Positions 10,938 to 23,000 of a DNA stretch of 64,000 bases are shown one piece after another. A program made the translations under genes and the position numbers. Each line of letters begins with the position of its first letter. Position 1 is the stretch's first letter. Location: contig JAPYXD010000680.1 of assembly GCA_030998225.1 (NCBI GenBank), positions 16,492,001-16,556,000 of the forward strand. Reading direction: 5' to 3'. This stretch comes from Diplolepis rosae. Its lineage: Eukaryota; Arthropoda; Insecta; Hymenoptera; Diplolepididae. The notes below the pieces were generated by a model, which had not been told where the DNA came from, did no database searches, and was given only the letters and a program-made list of their open reading frames with translations.

Positions 10938-11879
10938 TTAACGAAAAAAAATTATGTGAATATTCGTCTAAAGAGCTGATATAACAAGCTGAGAAATAAA
11001 GAAAAAACCGGAATCGATGCGATTGGATTCGGGTCTGAAGATAGGGGACATTCTAGAAACTTCGAAGTTTACAAATGCCTCCCATTCGAGCAGAAAGTTT
11101 GCTGCAGCCTTGGTCGGAAGCTGATCGGGGGACCCTGATCGGAAATAAATAAACAAGAATTATCCTTATTTTAGAAAGAATAACTCATTATCTACAATTA
11201 TCTTCGCTGAATATTGTTAATAATAATTTGTTGAGGGTTTGTTGAAAAAACCAATTGTTAAAGTTTTTAGTTTCTAAACAAATAGTTTTTTTAACTATGA
11301 AGTGCCTCTCCAAAAATTTTCACTTTGAATTTGAGCATGATATAGAAAAAAAAATGTTACCCCCTTTTTATAAACGGAATGAGTTCTCGATTTTTTTTCA
11401 GAACCTCTTTAGTACCCTCTATAACATATATTTTAGTCATCAAGATCGGTTGAGCCGTTTTCGAGAAAATTAGATTTTTTAATTTTCCAAAATTCGTTAA
11501 TAACTTTTGTAAAAAAAAATTTTCGAGTTAATACATAGGGTAAATTTGTCTTGTAATGGGATCCACTTACCCTCGCAATATGGACCAAATCCGAGTGGGG
11601 GCACCCAGACCATGCTTATCCTGCTACGGCCTTTATTTAGACATTTGTTTTTAGACTCGCGAACTTCATCTCAGTACCGTTCAAGAACTCGAAAATTTGA
11701 AAATTTACAGGGAAAAGCTTAAAAAACTACATTTTATAATGTGATTCTCGTGTAAGTCGGCCCAATGAACAGTCAGCGCCAACATGATAGCCAGTCAAAA
11801 TGCATATCATTTTCAACTCAGAGATGCAGGGGGCTGGTTTTAATGACAGTAGTTTTTGTGGTTATGTTGTAAAAACATA
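10938..11879. other. Intergenic AT-rich DNA
   Basis: No gene recognised. The 62-codon frame on the - strand at 10968-11156 and the 72-codon frame at 11255-11473 have no recognisable features. The right part is probably the 5' flank of the mariner relict that follows. Confidence 0.5.
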
Positions 11880-12509
11880 ATGGAACAAAAAGCAATTATT
11901 AATTTTTGTTTTAAACTCGGTAAAAAATTTGCTAAGACTTACGAATTATTAAAAAAAGTTTATGGTGATGATTATATGAGTCGAACTCAAGTTTACACGT
12001 GGTTTTTAAGATTTAAAAATGGCCGTGACGATTTAAATGATGACAACCAGAAGCATTAAATCGTGCTGAGTTGGTGGAAAAAGTACGTGAAATAATCGCT
12101 ATCGATGCAAATTTTACTGTAAGAATGCTGGCAGAAGAATTAAATTCATCTTATTGTACAATCTACACAATATTAACTGAAGATTTGGGTAAAAGAAAGG
12201 TCTGTGCACGTTTTGTTCCACATCAGTTAAATGAAGAGCAAAAAAGTCAACAAATTTTTTATGAAAAAACAGATTTGCGTCATCTTCCACCCTCTGTATC
12301 AGCCTGATCTAACACCGAATGACTGTTTTCTGTTCCCAAAACTAAAAACTGCAATGAAAGGAGATTTTTAGGATGACGTTTCAACCATTCAATGAGCTGT
12401 GACACAGGTGCTAAAGAACATCCCAAAAACCAAGTTTAAATAGTCTATGGATAAATTAGTTGATCGTTCCAAACATTCTATTGAGTTAAATGGATCCTAT
12501 TTTAAATAA
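11880..12509 (+). pseudogene. Internally deleted mariner-type transposase (SETMAR-like HTH family)
   Basis: From ATG 11880 the sequence encodes a transposase N-terminal helix-turn-helix domain (MEQKAIINFCFKLGKKFA; SRTQVYTWFLRFKNGRDD), broken by a stop at about 12059. A second HTH follows in another frame (12071 on, TVRMLAEELNSSYCTIYTIL). The sequence then jumps at about 12250 to the C-terminal end (QPDLTPNDCFLFPKLKTAM, about 12291; ELNGSYFK, stop at 12507-12509). Most of the catalytic core, including at least the first acidic residue, is missing, so this is an inactive internally deleted copy. The family call rests on the two HTH blocks and the PDLTPNDCFLFPKLK motif. Confidence 0.75.
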
Positions 12510-14531
12510 ATATTAGCTTTGAAACATAATACCATGCTTATTTTATTCTACAAATAAAAAGTTCGGTTATTTTTTAATTTATTATAATATAATATAATTA
12601 TTTTTTAATTTTAATTTTTTTATTTTTTAAGTCTCCTTAGTCAGAGAGGAGAGACAAAACGATCTCAAAAGTAAAAACAAATTTCAATTAATCTGTTTGG
12701 ATTTTGGCAGTTTGGACCCTCAGCGGACAATGCATATACTTGTATTTTTAATTTGATAAATTTTTGACAAACGTGTTCTCTATAATTTGAATTTAATTCA
12801 TTCGTACGTAACACCGGCATTTAAGTTTAATCTCCATAATTTGATACTATGACTAAAGTAAATTTTATAATATTGTAAATATAAATTTAATTTTTCTTAC
12901 AATTACTTCAACTTTGACGAATACATTCTCATCACTTTACAAAATATTTCATCGATGTTACAAAATTTTTTGGTTGAAGTCATCAAATAAATTTGTCTTA
13001 GTTGGATCAACAAAATTATTTGGCAAAATCCAACAGATATTCGGTAGGATTAAAAAAATATATTTTGTTGCCTCACTCAATTTTTGTTATGTGTCATCAG
13101 ATATGATCCATATAGGACTTACGAACTGTACATTTTATCCCAGACTTGTAGCTTTAAGTTCCAGATTTCATGTTTTCATAAACAAATGTTTTCTGTGTAT
13201 GGTGAGAAAAGTAAACGAACGATTTTTTAAATGCGTACTATATCATTTTCCTCTGAGTGTATTATAATGATACTGTTGGAAATCTCAATCACGTTCTTCA
13301 TAACGTAGCAACAATATGGAAGTTTTAATCTTCTCAGCAGATATTGCGAACCACTATTTAAATAATTGCTTTTTCGAATTTCAAATTTTAACATGCAGCA
13401 AGCTAATTGAAATGGATTTTAAAAATTGTAAAAATATGTGAAAATATGATTTGAAGAATATCTTGGGAAATTGAGGCATTTTATGTAAATAATGAATGAA
13501 TATATTGTCATTTAAATACCAATCGGGATTGCCATAAAATATTCTAATTATATATATATATATATATATATTACACATATTAAGCCATATAAAAAAAAAT
13601 TTTTTTTTTGTAGATTTCTTCTCTTGACACGTAATTAGAATTTCCACAAATAATACAATATATATTTATAATCATTCAATTATAGTGTTGATTAGATATT
13701 ATAACACGTCATGCTTTTCTGGATAATATTATCTTGAAATACGGAAAATTCAGAATTACGCGAGGAAGCGTATATCTAATGACTGTGCTTTATGATAATG
13801 AAATAAAGTAAAAAATTGTATCAACACCGAGAAAAAAAATGTATTTAATCTAACCAAACCATTTTGTTGAATTAACCAAGAACTTTGGTTAAATCAAGCG
13901 AACTTTGGTTGAATCAATTTGAATATTTGATTTAACCAAGTCGTACCCAAAAAATACAGCTTTGGTTCGATAAAACAAGTTATTATTTTAAATCAACAAA
14001 AAATCTGGCCAACTGTATGATAAGAAAATTCTTTGGTTGGCCCGACTAAATTTTTTTTTGGATTGGCCAAATATTTTTTGAGTGATTTACGAAGTTTCTA
14101 TCCTGAATACTCCATATAATAAAAATAAGTACCTATAATATTGATCTTGACCATTTAATCATTAGAAAAATTTCATCCTTTCTCAGAAATATTTCAATAT
14201 AATATTTAACGATGAAAACCTCGACATATGTCAGTTGTCCAAGTATGCAAATTCTTCACTTCCGGTATGGATAATGTAAATTGTAAAATTGCCATCGAGG
14301 AGCGAGATTATGAATCGAACGTGTTTACCAAATGAGGAAGTTATACATTTGAATCATGTGCAAATGACAAATCAATCTTGACGATGATTTTACACATGAA
14401 TTGTATTAACATAGAAAAAGGAAATGAAACATTAAGAATCATCATAAAGAAATGTGAAAACTACTCATAGTACGAGATATAAAAAGTAGATAATTTAATA
14501 AATCACATTATACTCATTTATTCAACCCTTG
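12510..14531. other. AT-rich intergenic DNA with repeats
   Basis: No gene recognised. It contains a (TA)n microsatellite at about 13549-13571 and a repeat-like stretch at about 13825-14095 that starts ACACCGAGAAAAAAAATG and is dense in TTGGTT/AACCAA words in both orientations, probably a degraded TIR element. The frames at 12914-13267 and 13381-13647 are AT-rich and unremarkable. Confidence 0.5.
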
Positions 14532-14761
14532 TTAAGACTATAAGTACCACGTGGGTCATTTTTGACCCACGAGGGTTTGTCGAGGGCCCTGCGCCCCTCC
14601 GTAATCATTGCAGGAAAAAACGCTCCCGTGACTTTTAATCCTTTATAGAGTTATACAACTCACCAAAATTTCATCCTCCTAGCTCATCTAGAAGTATGAA
14701 AAATTTACCTGTTATACGTGGAGTCAATGGGTATGGCGAAGTCCGGTACTTCTAGTGTTAA
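14532..14761. mobile_element. TTAA-flanked miniature element (piggyBac-type)
   Basis: TTAAGACTATAAGTACC at the left (14532) and GGTACTTCTAGTGTTAA at the right (to 14761) are near-perfect inverted ends bounded by TTAA, the target duplication used by piggyBac-type elements. The interior (about 200 bp) contains the perfect palindrome GTGGGTCATTTTTGACCCAC. There is no coding capacity. Confidence 0.65.
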
Positions 14762-15743
14762 CTTATATTTAATTGTAGGTAAATTAAATGAGGTAATTTT
14801 TATTACTAGAAAAATAACAACTGCTGTATATACGCTAATAATAAATATCTTATCGTTTTTCAGCTCTGTTATCTTTTATACGCGAATCGACGCGACGTTA
14901 GTCATGAAACTAAATTATCAAAATTTTACAACTTCCATTAAAAATTTGTATTGAATCAATTAAAATTTTGTTCACATATAAATTATTCATTTGTTTTTTT
15001 CGTTCTTACAAAATCAAATGCCTTTTGTGACCTTTATTAGCATAAACATTTTTTTCAAATAGCTAGAAATAAAATTTCTATGCTTTTCATTGGCACAAAT
15101 GATCAAGCGAGAAATATTCCTCTAAAATTAAAACTTTGGAAAATGTAAGTAGATATCTTTCACTCTGAGAAACAAATTGATTTACAGCTGCGAAAAAAAA
15201 AACGAAAGTTGGTTTGGAACCACATTAATAAGATATGTATATATTCATGAAAATAAGTTGTTTATTGCGTGACATGTTAGCACAACTACCAAAAATATTC
15301 TAAAAATATATATACTTGAGTAATTTCATCACTCAGAAAAAAGATTTGATTGAATGGAAGAAAATTATTTAATAATTAATTATTTATTTGACTAAAAATT
15401 ATTAATTAGTAAGAAAGGCCATTTCATTTAATATTCCCGTGTAGAAATTTTGGCGAGGCGCCGATCGGGCCCCGATCAGGAAATATGTGGCCCTGATAGG
15501 GTAATCTGTCTAGCGCCAGACCAGTAATGAAACGCTTTACCCGATCGGACTCAGAACTGGGCCTGTAAAATAGGGGCCCGATCTGGCCCAGATGTGGCCC
15601 CTTCTAATTTTGTATTTCTACAAATAGTAAAATTTAAAAGGTTTTCGTTTAATAACAATAAATAGTTGGTTCAAAAAAATTTACTTCATAAATTCAGTTC
15701 AGTGATGCAACAGTATAATCAAGAGTATACCAACAATATAATC
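14762..15743. other. Intergenic DNA with one GC-rich repeat
   Basis: Mostly AT-rich and empty. At about 15438-15619 a GC-rich block begins CCCGTGTAGAAAT, contains repeated GGCCC/GATCGGG words and ends near TTTCTAC, so it may be a short inverted-end repeat. The same CCCGTGTAGAAAT start occurs at about 39765, and its inverse TTTCTACACGGG at about 47039. Confidence 0.45.
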
Positions 15744-16083
15744 TTAAAACCCATCTTCATAGTCTGTAGAACTATTCGATTCTTCTGAATCTAAAAATAA
15801 ATGACATTATTAACAATTTTCTTTCTAAAAAATTCACTTTGCAAAATTGAATATACGATATAAAAAATAATGAAACACAATAACGTTCTACACTTAAAAT
15901 TATAATATTCTTTTCTTTTCAAATTACCGTTAATAAAAAAATATTTCAAGTAATTATCTAGTTCATTTCCTGAATCTGCGTTGCTGGGAGTTTCGTCAAA
16001 AGCAATAGGATTTTCATTTTCCTTGAAAACTTTTTGAAAATCCTCTGGTTCCATTTCTACTGGAATTTCCTCTTCATTAGCGG
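15744..16083 (-). CDS. Putative terminal exons of an acidic protein tail
   Basis: On the - strand a candidate acceptor (TTCTTGCAAG) precedes an open exon at 16083-15928, which ends at donor ATTAACG|GTAATTT. After a 137-bp intron with acceptor TTTATTTTTAG, a 47-bp exon (15790-15744) ends in TAA. Both introns are phase 1 and the joined frame stays open. It encodes about 68 residues, rich in Glu, Asp, Asn and Ser. No domain is recognised. The phase also matches the donor of the methuselah-like exon upstream on the same strand, so this could be its cytoplasmic tail, but the intervening transmembrane exons are absent. A spurious AT-rich ORF is possible. Confidence 0.3.
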
Positions 16084-16141
16084 CTTGCAAGAATAAAATA
16101 AGTAATTTTTAGTCAAAACTTACGGAAAGCTGATAATAAAG

Positions 16142-17393
16142 ATCTGCCCGCTTCGCGGGCACATCCTCATCGCACGCTTCGCGCGCAGCTCGCTTCGCTC
16201 GCAAGTTTGAGCGCGCCTGGGGCGCGCGATTCGATCGTCGCGCTTCGCGCTCCGTTCTTGTACTCTTCGCATACATTTAAGTTTGTTTCTTATAATTTGA
16301 CACTGAAGCTCAAATCAATTTTATAATAATATTACAGATGATGTGAATTCCACATTTTCTCAAAGTCATTCTATTTCTTTTTGAATTTAAGTGAAACAGG
16401 AGATTCAATTTACTTAAGGCTCTATCAGCCTTAAGGAACACATTCTCATCATGACGCTCGCGCTTCGCGCTCGATTTTCTGTATACATTTCAGTAACTTT
16501 TTAATAAATTACATGATTAAAATAATTTATTTTCTTCCAAATCTCACAAAAAGAAAAAACAATCGTAGACTTTATTTAAGGAAGCGATTTTGCAGAACAA
16601 CGCTTATTTCGTATCACATATTATGGTGAAAAAAAATCGAATTTTTTTAATATTAAAAATCAAAACATAAAATATACATCCTGTCCCGAAATGTCTTAAT
16701 GAGAATTTGTAAACCTCATTTAGGCAAAAATTTTCCATATAAACGTTTTTATTGTATCTCACATATTTTGTCTAAAAAATGGAATTTTTAAATTTTAATC
16801 GTATTTTTTGGAATTGAAACGAAAAATATATGTTTTTTCAGAAACTGTGTGAAACAAAATTTGTAGATCTTTTTGAAACGAACAACTTTGTATTCTTACG
16901 TTTTTTCGTATTTTACATATTATTGTTAAAAAATTGAATTTTGGATTTTCAATAGTTTCTTTTTTAATTAAATAGAAAAATATGCATCTTATGAAAAAAT
17001 GTTACAATTCAAATTTGTAGGTCTTTATTTATTCAATAATATTGTATCATAACGTTTTTTCGTATCTCGTATAATTTAACTGGAAAATGGAATTTTGATA
17101 TTGACTTTTTTCGAAATTGAATATGCTGTAACATTTCTAATTTTGATTTAATCAAAAAATGTTATTAGGATAATTTGTAGAGATTTATGAGCACTATCAA
17201 AAACCAGTATTGAAATTTTTGATTTTTTCAAATAATTATTTTCAAAAACACAAAAGTAGTGCTCAATCCCTCAATTTTGATTGGATGTGGCTGGTTAACG
17301 AACTTGTCTTTACTTTTTCGGCCCCGATAAAGTGTACCAAAGCTCAATTCAATCTGATAATTCTATCGAGAGTTATGCCGCACACGACCTACT

Positions 17394-17460
<67 letters not shown>

Positions 17461-17583
17461 CTTTCGTAAAAGCCATTTTTTCGGACTCAGGGGGCCTCAA
17501 AACGTAAAGATTTGATGAAAATTTCGAAAGTCATTTTTCACATAAAACCAATACTTTCTCATCCATGATGAGAATGTAAAAAG
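16142..17583. mobile_element. 1.4-kb dispersed repeat, copy A (GCGGGC-ended, GACA-bearing)
   Basis: It starts TCTGCCCGCTTCGCGGGCAC and ends GATGAGAATGTAAAAAGA; CACATTCTCATC near the left end and GATGAGAATGT near the right are inverted. It is collinear with copy B (41470-42787) over nearly its whole length, with partial copies at 30645-31150 and, inverted, at 18820-19152. The left 130 bp are GC-rich with many TTCGCG/CGCGAA hairpins; the rest is AT-rich with a (GACA)n run near the right end. No protein is encoded, so it is a non-autonomous element of uncertain class. Confidence 0.7.
17396..17460 (+). repeat. (CAGA)n microsatellite
   Basis: About 16 perfect CAGA units. The same position in copy B (about 42642-42663) has only about five, so the tract varies in length between copies. 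Confidence 0.95.
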
Positions 17584-17865
17584 ATACTGGAATTTATAAA
17601 AGTTATTTCTCAGCAACAATTAGTTTTTGTTCACTGATCGATAAAGCGAAAATTCAGAAATTTAATTTACTAATAATCAGTCAAATTCATCGAATTGAAA
17701 TTTATGAAAAAATATCTATAAGCGTATTTTTCCTTTATGGGCAAGCAAAACTTATATACACTAAAAATGTGAGAAATAAACAGTGGAATCATGAATACTT
17801 TTTACTTTTATTTTCCTTTGAATTTCTTCATTGAACTCTTATAACAATAACGTTATTCAACTCAC

Positions 17866-18724
17866 CTGAACATCTACACCATAATTTGGTAATTGCTGTA
17901 CTTGACAAAAAATTTGAGATCCCCAAATTGGCATAAGCTATAGCCAAGCAAATAATGTAACAACAAAGTATTTGTCCGTGTATATTTCTCAGTTCAGGTA
18001 AAATTATATAAACCATTAATGTCATAAGTAAAAATCCCACTGAAATCAATACTCCCACTCTTTTTACTTTCACCAAATGGGTTGATTTTTTTACAGTTTC
18101 ACAAAAAACCACACTGTATTCATTTTCTGTTAGGAGAATTTCACCAAAACAGTAATCATTGTAGTCAAGTTTTTCTTTCGTATGAGTTTTATAAATGGTT
18201 CCATTGTTCAAAAATTGGTAAGCTTGTGTTTTCACCGTCGTAGGTGTCAGTTTGAACGTTCTCCTTTCCTTGTTATCATTATACGACTTATATCTCGAAC
18301 ATGGATTCCAGACAAAAATATGATAGTCCTGTTCGTTCAAAGAGTTGTTGAGCATTGTGAAATTTTCTGAATCGAACATTGGTGGAAATGAAATCAGGTT
18401 TGTTCGATTCGAAGGTAAGCATTGACCATTTCTGAATAAAAGACTTGATGGACAACACATGGGAATGCAAGGTCGACTCATACATGGGCATCCAAAAATA
18501 GTATAATTTCGAACCTGAATTGCTTCTGAAGTATAATTTGTTCCATTAATGATGAATCCTTTTGAAATATCATTTTTCGTAGTTTCTAATGATAAATCTA
18601 CAAATGCTTCTACGGGACAAGCATTTTGTGATACAGATGATAGGACGACGTGAGCCGTTATAAAAATAGAGAAATATAATATGCAAAAAGACTGAAACCC
18701 GAATACAACCATTCCGATTCGCAT
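17866..18724 (-). CDS. Methuselah-like GPCR, N-terminal exon (truncated gene)
   Basis: A secretin-class-related insect receptor of the Methuselah type, expected at the plasma membrane. From ATG 18724 the protein begins with a hydrophobic signal peptide (about residues 1-30). A Cys-rich ectodomain follows with the family's CPxEAxVDLS block, GCPCMSRPCIPMCCP and several N-glycosylation sites, then YCFGEIL before the membrane part. TM1 is about residues 223-245 and TM2 about 252-275. The open frame runs to 17828, but a donor, TTCAG|GTGAGT, at 17866/17865 follows the CRC motif, where TM3 would be expected in the next exon. No TM3-TM7 sequence is found downstream; a 1.4-kb repeat lies there. So this is either a truncated gene or one whose remaining exons were lost. 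A related pseudogene lies at 25987-26593. Confidence 0.75.
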
Positions 18725-18819
18725 AACGTTTCCTACTGAAGCTGACCAATTTTTGTTTGCTCATTATAACCACTCCTCTAAACTTAATCGCAACATAGAG
18801 CAATAAAATGTGTCGTATT

Positions 18820-19152
18820 TCGTAGCGCGAAATGTGACGAACGAATCGCGCATCCTGAGAGCGCCCAAATTAATTTTTGATGCAAATGTGCTTCTAATGG
18901 ATAGAAAGTATAAAATCGAGCGTGATGCGAGAATGTCATGATGAGAATGTTTTCCTTAAGGCCGTTAGAGCCTTAAGTTAATTAAATTTTCTTTTTTATT
19001 TGAAATCATAAACCAATTTAGTAACTTTGGGAAAATTTAATTTACATTTTTAAAAATTATAAAATTAACTTGAGGTTCAGTATCAAATTACAAGAAGTAA
19101 ATTTGAATATATGCGACGCGCGCGGCAAGAATGTGTCCGCAAAGCATGCAGA
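18820..19152 (-). repeat. Diverged partial copy of the 1.4-kb repeat, inverted
   Basis: Read on the - strand it begins TCTGCATGCTTTGCGGACAC (from about 19152) and keeps the CTTAAGGCTCTAACGGCCTTAAG segment and the CATTCTCATCATGAC block of copies A and B. It is clearly more diverged than they are. Confidence 0.6.
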
Positions 19153-19566
19153 TTTTTTTTTTCAATCACTTCATTTATTTAAAAAACAATTTTATCAATA
19201 AAATACTTTGCATTTCATTTATACACGATGAGGCACATAAAGTGTTACAGAGCGATAGCACTTAAACTTTTGATCATATCCAAAAATGTTTCAGACAAAA
19301 GTTTCAGTGTTCGAGAAGGACGTTATACTGGACCACCCTATTTTTTTTATCGGTGGAGGCGCTGAAGCTACGTCAAGGTCAACTCCAATTTTCTAAATGG
19401 AACCATGTATTTTTCTTTCGATGACATTATTACCGATTTTAAGACAAATTCAGCAACCTACAACACAAGGTTATTCTAGTCACGCAAAGTATGAAAATAG
19501 TCGAAAAATCGAAACATATCGGAATAATCACTTTCAAAGGATCCACTAACCCTGGTTTGGGTCTAC
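19153..19566. other. 3' flank of the transposase remnant
   Basis: Nothing coding is seen. Probably the untranslated 3' end of the Tc1/mariner-like element whose ORF is at 19567-20010. Confidence 0.45.
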
Positions 19567-20010
19567 CTACAGAAGATGCTCGAAGTGATGACCCTCGACT
19601 TGTAAGCACTTGTTAATTTGCTGATGAAAAGACCGTCTAACTTCAGCCAACATTTGTGGTGTAATTTCGGTACATGCTCGGCGTATTCTTTCTTTCATTT
19701 TGTAGGGCGTGATAGGTGCTACCGCCATTACGCGTTCTTTGACAAAACCCCATAAAAAATAATCTGGTGATGTTAGATCTGTCGAATGAGGTGGCCAAGC
19801 TACAGGGCCGTCTTGTTTTATCCACTTTTCGTAAAAAATCTCATTCATCACTTGTCTTGAACACAGAGCATAATGGGGTGGTGCACCGTCGTGTTGCATC
19901 CACATGTTCTTGCGAACATGCAAAGGCACATCTTCCATTAATTGTGGCAGAAATTTTGTATAAACTTGCCCAGTCAAGCGACCTTCAAAAAAATATGGAC
20001 CAATGACGTG
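19567..20010 (-). pseudogene. C-terminal half of a Tc1/mariner-superfamily (DDE) transposase
   Basis: The open frame continues back from the ORF Met at 19977 to about 20009 (HVIGPYFFEGR). It contains MQHDGAPPHY with the second catalytic Asp, VAWPPHSTDLTSPDYFLWGF, and a C-terminal GHHFEHLL ending in TAG at 19567. These blocks match the DDE catalytic core and tail of insect Tc1/mariner-related transposases. The N-terminal half with the DNA-binding domain and first Asp is missing: the sequence is cut where the 3' end of LINE copy 2 begins (20012). No matching 5' part is seen at the other side of that LINE. Confidence 0.75.
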
Positions 20011-20011
20011 A

Positions 20012-23000
20012 TCCTAGGACGGGTCTAGGCATACCTGTTAAAACCAAAAAACCCCCTCTCTCGAACCAATACACCACCCGCGGAACCGCCTTTCGGCTTT
20101 AAACTTCACGGGTGGATGGTTCCATTAAAGTCGCGTACGACTCTTCCGTCATCCGTTCGCTTGGAACCTACATCCGCGGCCACACGCCCACTAGGCAAAC
20201 CGACTAGCCGCGCCACCCTGGGGAGAAAACATACAGATTCCACCCCCGAACGACGCGGACAGCCAAGTCTACCCGAGACGCAGGGCCGCGGGTGCAGGCC
20301 CCGATGCGATTTCTAGTGGCCCTCCCCGTTGTTTCGCTCTCGACGCCCATCAAGTTCTCTCGTCTTCATCACAAGTGTGACGAATGACTCGATGAGCGTC
20401 CAGAACCGTTCAGACTGGAGCATGAGGGGGACCATCGTGTCAGGAGTAATTTCGGAACCCACCGCCTGACCGAGGACCCCCCTAGCCACACCCCATTTTG
20501 CGCAGACGAAGAGTGCGTGCTCCGCGTTATTTACCGGAGAATCGCAGTAGCGACACGTCTTCTCGTCTATCTTCTTAAAGCGTCTCAGGTACGCGTTAAA
20601 ACAGCCATGGCCCGAGAGCGCTTGCGCCAAGTAAAAGCCGACTTCCCCGTGCTTTCTGTTCAGCCAGGTGGCGAGCTCCGGGATCAGGCGGTAGGTCCAT
20701 CTCCCTGTCTGCTCACCATGCCATCTCATCTGCCATTTCTCGACGAGTCTGCGCCTTCCATCCTTGCGGATGGCCTCCTTCGCGCGAGCGATTTCCTGCA
20801 GGTCTGCGCAGGTAAGCTCCTTGCGAAGCTGAAAGGTTTCCTGCCTTTTCTCCGCCAATAAATCTAATGGCGGGACGCTCGCCAGGACCAGCACAGCGCT
20901 CGTCGAGATAGTTCTATATGCCGAAACTATTCTCAGCGCGACAAGTCTCTGCGCCGAGAACAGCTTCTTCTGAATAGCATGGTTTTGCAAGGCATTGGCC
21001 CAGACCGGAGCTGCATAAAGCAGCTTCGAATGGACCACGCTCGCCACCAATCTCCTTTTCGCTTCCCTGGGTCCACCAATGTTTGTCATAAGCCGGGTCA
21101 ATATCGCTCCACATTGGATGGCTTTGGCAGCTGCGATCTTTAGGTGTTCGCCAAAGCTAAGCCTACGATCCAGCTGCACCCCCAGGTACTTAATGCTTGT
21201 TTTCCACTCGACTTCATGCTCTCCGAGAACGATCCTCGGATATTGGAAGGATCTCCTGTCCGTAACGAGCAAAGCCTCGGTTTTCTCAGGGGCCATTTTA
21301 AGGCCTCTGCCATCCAACCAACGCTTTGCTCGCCAAGGACTTTCATTGATCCTCAGCTCTAGGATTCTGACGTCGTCAGCGGCGCACACGACAAGTGCGT
21401 CATCCGCGAAGCCGACGATGCTCGTTCCAGCAGGCAGGTCCATGCGCAGGAAGTCATCATACATGATGTTCCAAACGAGTGGACCCACCCGCGACCCTTG
21501 AGGAGCGCCACATGTCATCTCTTCTTTGAGAGACCATTTGTCGCCCTCGTATATCACCCACCTGTCGCTCAGATAGTCATCCATCATTCGCAACAGGTAG
21601 TCTGGAACATTTTTCCGCATCATCGCCTCGATGCAGATGTCCCATCTCGCGGTATTGAACGCATTGCGTATGTCAATGCTAATCAACGCACAGAATCCCT
21701 TACGCTTACCAGTTCCTTTTCTTGCATTTGTGGCGATGTTAACCACAGCTTGGATGGCGTCCACAGTGGATCTGCCTTTCCTGAATCCGAACTGGCTTTC
21801 CGAGAGCCCATTCTCCCCGACCAAGAGAGCCTGAAGCCGTTGTAGAATCAACTCCTCCAGAAGCTTCCCCATCGTATCCAATAAGCATATTGGTCTATAC
21901 GACGAGGCAACCCCTAGAGGTTTGTTGCCCTTCCTCAGCTGGACCAACCTCTGCTTCTTCCAATCTGCGAAGATCCTCCCCTCCCGAGGACAGGAGTTGG
22001 AGGCTTCTACGAGGATATCCGGATATGCTCCGATCACCTCTTTGAGGATTTCGTTCGGCACTCCGTCGATCCCCGGCGCTGTCCTTGCCTTGAGCCTTCC
22101 ACCCGCTCTCTTTAGTTCCTCGAGAGTGAAGAGTTCCTCGCGTCGGACCACGCAGGAACTTCGGTCCTGTCTTTGGAACGGCTCCACGTGTGGAAACAAG
22201 CTTCGCACAATGTACTTGACTCGATCGGGATTATCCAGGCCCGGGGTCTTTCTTCTAGTCACCAATCTCTTGGTGACTATTTTGAAGGTGAGACCCCATG
22301 GATCCTTCTCGACCTCACCGATCACGTCATTCCAGCATTGAAGTCGGCTTTTCTTTATGCCTCGCCTCAAAGCTGTTTTTGCCCCTTTCCATGCCTCGTG
22401 CAGCGTAGCATCCCCCTTTGAACGGGTGAATTTTCGCCGCGCTGCGAGGCATTCTCGACGTAGTGCTGCCAACTGGTCGTTCCATCTGTACATCGAACCC
22501 CTGACTTGCCTGCGCTTACGGCGAGGCATCGAGTAGTCACAAGCCGCGACCACCTTCAGCCTCACCGAGCGCACAGCAGCTTCGTACGACCAAGCAGGGC
22601 AGACCCAACCAAGCTCATCGATGAGCCTGGTTTCTTCAAGGTGTTCGCGAAGTCTTTCCCTACTGAGTCGTCTCGTGTTCCAGGAGGGGCTCCTTCCTTC
22701 GCCGCCCCTACCCTTTTCCGCCGCTTGACACCCTTGTTATAGACTAAATTCGATGCACCGGTGGTCACTCAAGGTTATTACCTCGAGGACCGACCAGTCG
22801 CTTATCCTTGAAGCGAGGCGAGGTGCGGCGATCGTGAGGTCAATTATTGACCCTCCCGCTCCTCGTCTGAACGTGAAATCCCCGCCCTGATTCAGGACGA
22901 TCAGGTCGTTCCTAGCGACCATCTCGCCAACCAAGATTCCCCTCCTATCTAGGCGGGCCTCACCCCACTCGGGAGACTTACTGTTGAAGTCACCCCCTAT

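Noticed and set aside
17396..17460. Regular short repeats as a possible CRISPR array
   Set aside because: These are uninterrupted 4-bp CAGA units with no spacers, and the genome is eukaryotic.
17866..18724. Viral envelope-like glycoprotein
   Set aside because: Signal peptide, glycosylation sites and membrane helices could suggest this, but the GCPC...CIPxCC pattern and two-helix start fit the Methuselah receptor family.
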